A DNA stretch of 64,000 nt, from the NCBI RefSeq assembly GCF_030297175.1, contig NZ_AP028070.1, forward strand, positions 3,286,001 to 3,350,000, given 5' to 3'. Shown here piece after piece: positions 61,798 through 64,000 of this stretch; position 1 is the stretch's first letter; every line of letters begins with the position of its first letter. Both the position numbers and the translations under genes were made by a program. Origin of the DNA: Marinobacter sp. LA51. GTDB lineage: Bacteria > Pseudomonadota > Gammaproteobacteria > Pseudomonadales > Oleiphilaceae. The notes under the pieces were generated by a model that ran no database searches, was not told where the DNA came from, and saw nothing but the letters and a program-made list of their open reading frames with translations.

Positions 61798-62352
61798 TCA
61801 ACTGCTTTGGCTCTGGGCGTCGGCCCGGGAATGGCCTTTAAGTAGAACGGCTTTTGCCTCATTGATCTTGGCCGCCAGATAATCATTGCCGCCACGATCC
61901 GGATGCAGTTTCTGGATCAAACGACGGTGCGCCGCGACGACCTCCTGTTCATCGCAATCGCCGGCCACGCCCAGAATTTCGCACGCCTCTTGCTTCGACA
62001 TACCGCCATGGGCGGCTGAACGACCCGCGCCCTGATTGTCCTGACGCTTCCCTTGACCTTGCTCCGCACTTCTCTCCTCGCCCCGGCCCTCACCCTGGCC
62101 CAGATGCTGCTTCAACATCGGTATGAATTTGAGCAGCGCCGGCAACTTGCGCAACAGAGGTAGCACCGCCGCCACCGCCGCGGTGAGCACATGCACCCGC
62201 CCGGTCAGCACCAGAAATAGGAGCAGCGCGCCGCCAACCACCAGCACGCCTTTCCAGATTGCTGTTTTCTGCTTGTCGGGCGACAACGCCCCCCACTGCT
62301 TCAGAATGACAAAGACAGCAGCCGCCAGAGCGATCCCGAGAATCCAGTGCAT
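61798..62352 (-). CDS. Membrane-anchored J-domain protein
   Basis: A 184-aa protein. Two hydrophobic stretches (about 3-18 and 34-50) and further hydrophobic residues to about 80 anchor the N-terminus. A charged Gln/Gly-rich linker follows, and a C-terminal J-domain (about 115-175) with CEILGVAGDCDEQEVVAAHR and the DnaK-stimulating HPD in KLHPDRGGND. The N-membrane, C-terminal J-domain order is that of Tim14/DjlC-like co-chaperones, which recruit DnaK to a membrane site. The partner is unknown. Confidence 0.85.
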   Translation of the reverse strand: MHWILGIALAAAVFVILKQWGALSPDKQKTAIWKGVLVVGGALLLFLVLTGRVHVLTAAVAAVLPLLRKLPALLKFIPMLKQHLGQGEGRGEERSAEQGQGKRQDNQGAGRSAAHGGMSKQEACEILGVAGDCDEQEVVAAHRRLIQKLHPDRGGNDYLAAKINEAKAVLLKGHSRADAQSQSS

Positions 62353-62489
62353 GGGTTGATCCTTAGCGAATGAATGGTCGTAATTCTGTCACTTCTTTCG
62401 CTGACAATACCAGCTTCTTACCTGTCAGCCGGCAGCGTCACCGGGGCGACAAATGTCCTCAAACCCTACGCAGAAATACCGACAACCCG

Positions 62490-62541
62490 GTGACAATCAC
62501 CCTGCAAATTTTATAGGATGCTATGTTTTGTAGAAAACATA
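62490..62541 (+). promoter_or_regulatory. Predicted promoter and palindromic operator of the RND efflux operon
   Basis: GTGACA (62490-62495) and TATAGG (62512-62517) are spaced by 16 bp, giving a start near 62524. Directly over it lies the inverted repeat TATGTTTTgtagAAAACATA (62522-62541, 8-bp arms). A repressor bound here would block initiation, as TetR- or MarR-type regulators do for RND pumps. No such regulator gene is in the window. Confidence 0.55.
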
Positions 62542-62594
62542 TATTTTCCGGCTGCACCGACGACAGAACAAACCCGATTCCCAGGACCCGAATT

Positions 62595-63698
62595 ATGCGC
62601 ACTGCCTCCCGCTTCGTGATCGTTATCATCTTCCTTGGCGTCGTCCTTGGCGGCATTTTTGGTTACAAGTTCTACCAGTTTGGCCAGATGGAAGAGCAGA
62701 TGAGTCAGCCCCGCCCACCGGCTCAAGTCTCTGCTGTTAAAGCCCAAATCGAAAAATGGACACCTGCGATCAAGGCTGTGGGCAGCATTGAAGCGGTAAA
62801 CGGCGTTCAGGTTGCGAACGAGGTACCCGGGGTAATCGAGGTGGTCAACTTCGAGTCGGGTGACACCGTCAAGCAGGGCGACGTGCTGTTGCGTATCGAT
62901 TCCGCCATCGACCAGGCGGCCCTGCGCACCCGTCGCGCCGAAGCCCAGCTGGCCGAGCAGGAATTCAAGCGGGTGTCTGACCTGCTGCCCAAGCGTGCCG
63001 TTTCCCAGTCCCAGTACGATGAGGCCAAAGCCAACTTCGACGCGGCCCGGGCCCGGGTCAACGAAGCTGAAGCCCAGTTGAGCAAGAAAATCATCCGCGC
63101 GCCTTTTGATGGTCGTCTCGGTATCCGCATGGTCGACCGTGGCGAATACATCGCCACCGGCACCCCGATCGTTGAGATCAACATGCTGGATCCAATCTAC
63201 GTGGACTACACCCTGTCGGAGAAGCACCTGCCGGACGTACAGACTGGCTACCCGGTTGTAGCAACCGTCGCGGCCGTGCGCGAGCGCGACTTCAAGGGCA
63301 CCGTGGCAGCGATCAACACCTCGGTCAATCCGGAAACCCGTACCGTGCGTATTCGCGCCACATTGGATAACGAAGAGCAGCTGCTCCGTCCGGGTATGTT
63401 CGCCACCGTGATGACCCGCCAGCCAGAAGACAACCAAGTGGTCACCGTGCCCCGCACCGCCGTCTCCTACAACACCTACGGCGATTTCGTGTATGTGATT
63501 GGCAAGAATGATGACGACACCCAGGTCGTCACCCGCCGCACCGTGGTGACCGGTGAGACCCGCAACAGCAAAGTAGCCATTCTGTCTGGTCTGGAAGAAG
63601 GCGAAACCATTGTTTCTAAAGGCTTGCTGCGGTTGCGGGCTGGCCAGCCGGTCGCGATTCAAGACGACTCCGCCCAGTCAAAGGAGGCGTCTGAATAA
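62595..63698 (+). CDS. RND efflux pump periplasmic adaptor (membrane-fusion protein)
   Basis: A 367-aa adaptor. An N-terminal membrane anchor (RFVIVIIFLGVVLGGIFGYK, no lipobox) is followed by a lipoyl half motif (VANEVPGVIEVVNFESGDTV), a helical hairpin (about 95-160), the second lipoyl half (IIRAPFDGRLGIRMVDRGEY) and beta-barrel parts (DPIYVDYTLSEKHLPDV). It joins the inner-membrane pump to a TolC-type channel. ATG 62595 is chosen because the anchor starts there and the earlier ATG 62523 falls on the predicted transcription start. Its stop overlaps the pump gene start (TAATG). Confidence 0.92.
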   Translation: MRTASRFVIVIIFLGVVLGGIFGYKFYQFGQMEEQMSQPRPPAQVSAVKAQIEKWTPAIKAVGSIEAVNGVQVANEVPGVIEVVNFESGDTVKQGDVLLRIDSAIDQAALRTRRAEAQLAEQEFKRVSDLLPKRAVSQSQYDEAKANFDAARARVNEAEAQLSKKIIRAPFDGRLGIRMVDRGEYIATGTPIVEINMLDPIYVDYTLSEKHLPDVQTGYPVVATVAAVRERDFKGTVAAINTSVNPETRTVRIRATLDNEEQLLRPGMFATVMTRQPEDNQVVTVPRTAVSYNTYGDFVYVIGKNDDDTQVVTRRTVVTGETRNSKVAILSGLEEGETIVSKGLLRLRAGQPVAIQDDSAQSKEASE

Positions 63699-64000
63699 TG
63701 CGATTTACCGACATTTTTATCCACCGTCCTGTATTGGCAACGGTGGTCAGCCTGCTGATCCTGCTGCTCGGTGCCCGAGCGGCTATGGAGATGGAAATCC
63801 GGCAGTATCCGGAACTTGAAAGCACCACGGTGACCGTCACCACGGCCTACCCCGGAGCCAGTTCAGACCTGATCAAAGGGTTCATCACCACCCCGCTGCA
63901 ACAGGCCATTGCCGAAGCTAGTGGCATCGACTACCTGACCTCAACCAGCTCCCAGGGCGTTTCCACCATCGAAGCCAAGATGGTTCTCAACTACGACGCC
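63698..64000 (+). CDS. RND efflux pump inner-membrane subunit (AcrB-like), 3' end cut off by window
   Basis: The first 101 codons of an RND transporter. FTDIFIHRPVLATVVSLLIL is the first transmembrane helix, followed by the porter-domain start RQYPELESTTVTVTTAYPGA and LIKGFITTPLQQAIAEASGI. AAGGAGG lies 10 bp upstream, within the adaptor gene, and the start overlaps its stop by 1 bp. Full-length members have about 1,030 residues, so roughly a tenth is visible. The substrate is unknown. Confidence 0.95.
   Translation, partial: MRFTDIFIHRPVLATVVSLLILLLGARAAMEMEIRQYPELESTTVTVTTAYPGASSDLIKGFITTPLQQAIAEASGIDYLTSTSSQGVSTIEAKMVLNYDA

Noticed and set aside
62511..63662. 383-codon minus-strand frame
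   Set aside because: It is antisense to the RND adaptor gene, whose domains are clear.

Overview
The window looks like a chromosome segment of a marine gammaproteobacterium, most likely Marinobacter or a close relative. This rests on gene content and moderate GC (purHD, a long AceA-type isocitrate lyase, TRAP transporter, YjgN plus M48 pair, a LapA/LapD/LapG adhesin system with its type I exporter) and not on any database search. No rRNA, tRNA, IS element, prophage or CRISPR array was seen. Both ends cut genes: purH on the left and an RND pump gene on the right.

Layout. 1-5.7 kb: end of purH, purD, a CPA2 cation/proton antiporter, and a solitary EgtB-like nonheme iron enzyme. 5.8-10.8 kb: a compact accessory cassette. 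On the plus strand are a VpsR-like enhancer-binding protein with a broken Walker B and a changed GAFTGA loop, translationally coupled to an outer-membrane beta-barrel protein. On the minus strand is a four-gene operon for a secreted Asp-Asn-Ser tandem-repeat protein, a small Gln/Asn-rich protein, a periplasmic C39 peptidase and a second small protein with an LRGG processing-like motif. The design resembles the Fap functional-amyloid system (barrel, C39 peptidase, repetitive secreted subunits), but the subunits are unlike any I recognise; it is my best candidate for an undescribed system. 11.2-15.2 kb: yjgN-like, M48 peptidase, aceA.

15.5-44.7 kb: a complete c-di-GMP-controlled surface adhesin locus. 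It has lapG (periplasmic protease), lapD (degenerate GGDEF/EAL receptor), a minus-strand type I secretion operon (TolC-OmpA fusion, LapB-like ABC transporter, LapC-like adaptor, LuxR-type regulator, small protein), and divergently a 6,597-residue adhesin. The adhesin has a LapA-type retention module with a PAAG cleavage site, four Ig-like repeats, exactly 50 VCBS-type repeats of 312 bp with no net length change, a PA14 domain, a cadherin-like domain, RTX repeats and a C-terminal secretion signal. The expected logic is: high c-di-GMP, LapD holds LapG, adhesin stays anchored; low c-di-GMP, LapG cuts and the cell lets go.

44.7-64 kb: CASTOR/POLLUX-like channel, ChaN-like lipoprotein, GH84-like glycosidase, acyltransferase, a TRAP transporter behind a perfect 16-bp palindrome, a cyclopropane-fatty-acid synthase family enzyme with a geranylgeranyl-reductase-like flavoprotein, dps, a dihydrolipoyl-dehydrogenase-like enzyme, a LysE exporter, a DAHP synthase preceded by an aromatic-rich leader peptide and terminator (probable attenuator), a secretin-N-like periplasmic protein, a membrane J-domain protein, and the start of an RND efflux operon with a palindromic operator at its predicted transcription start.
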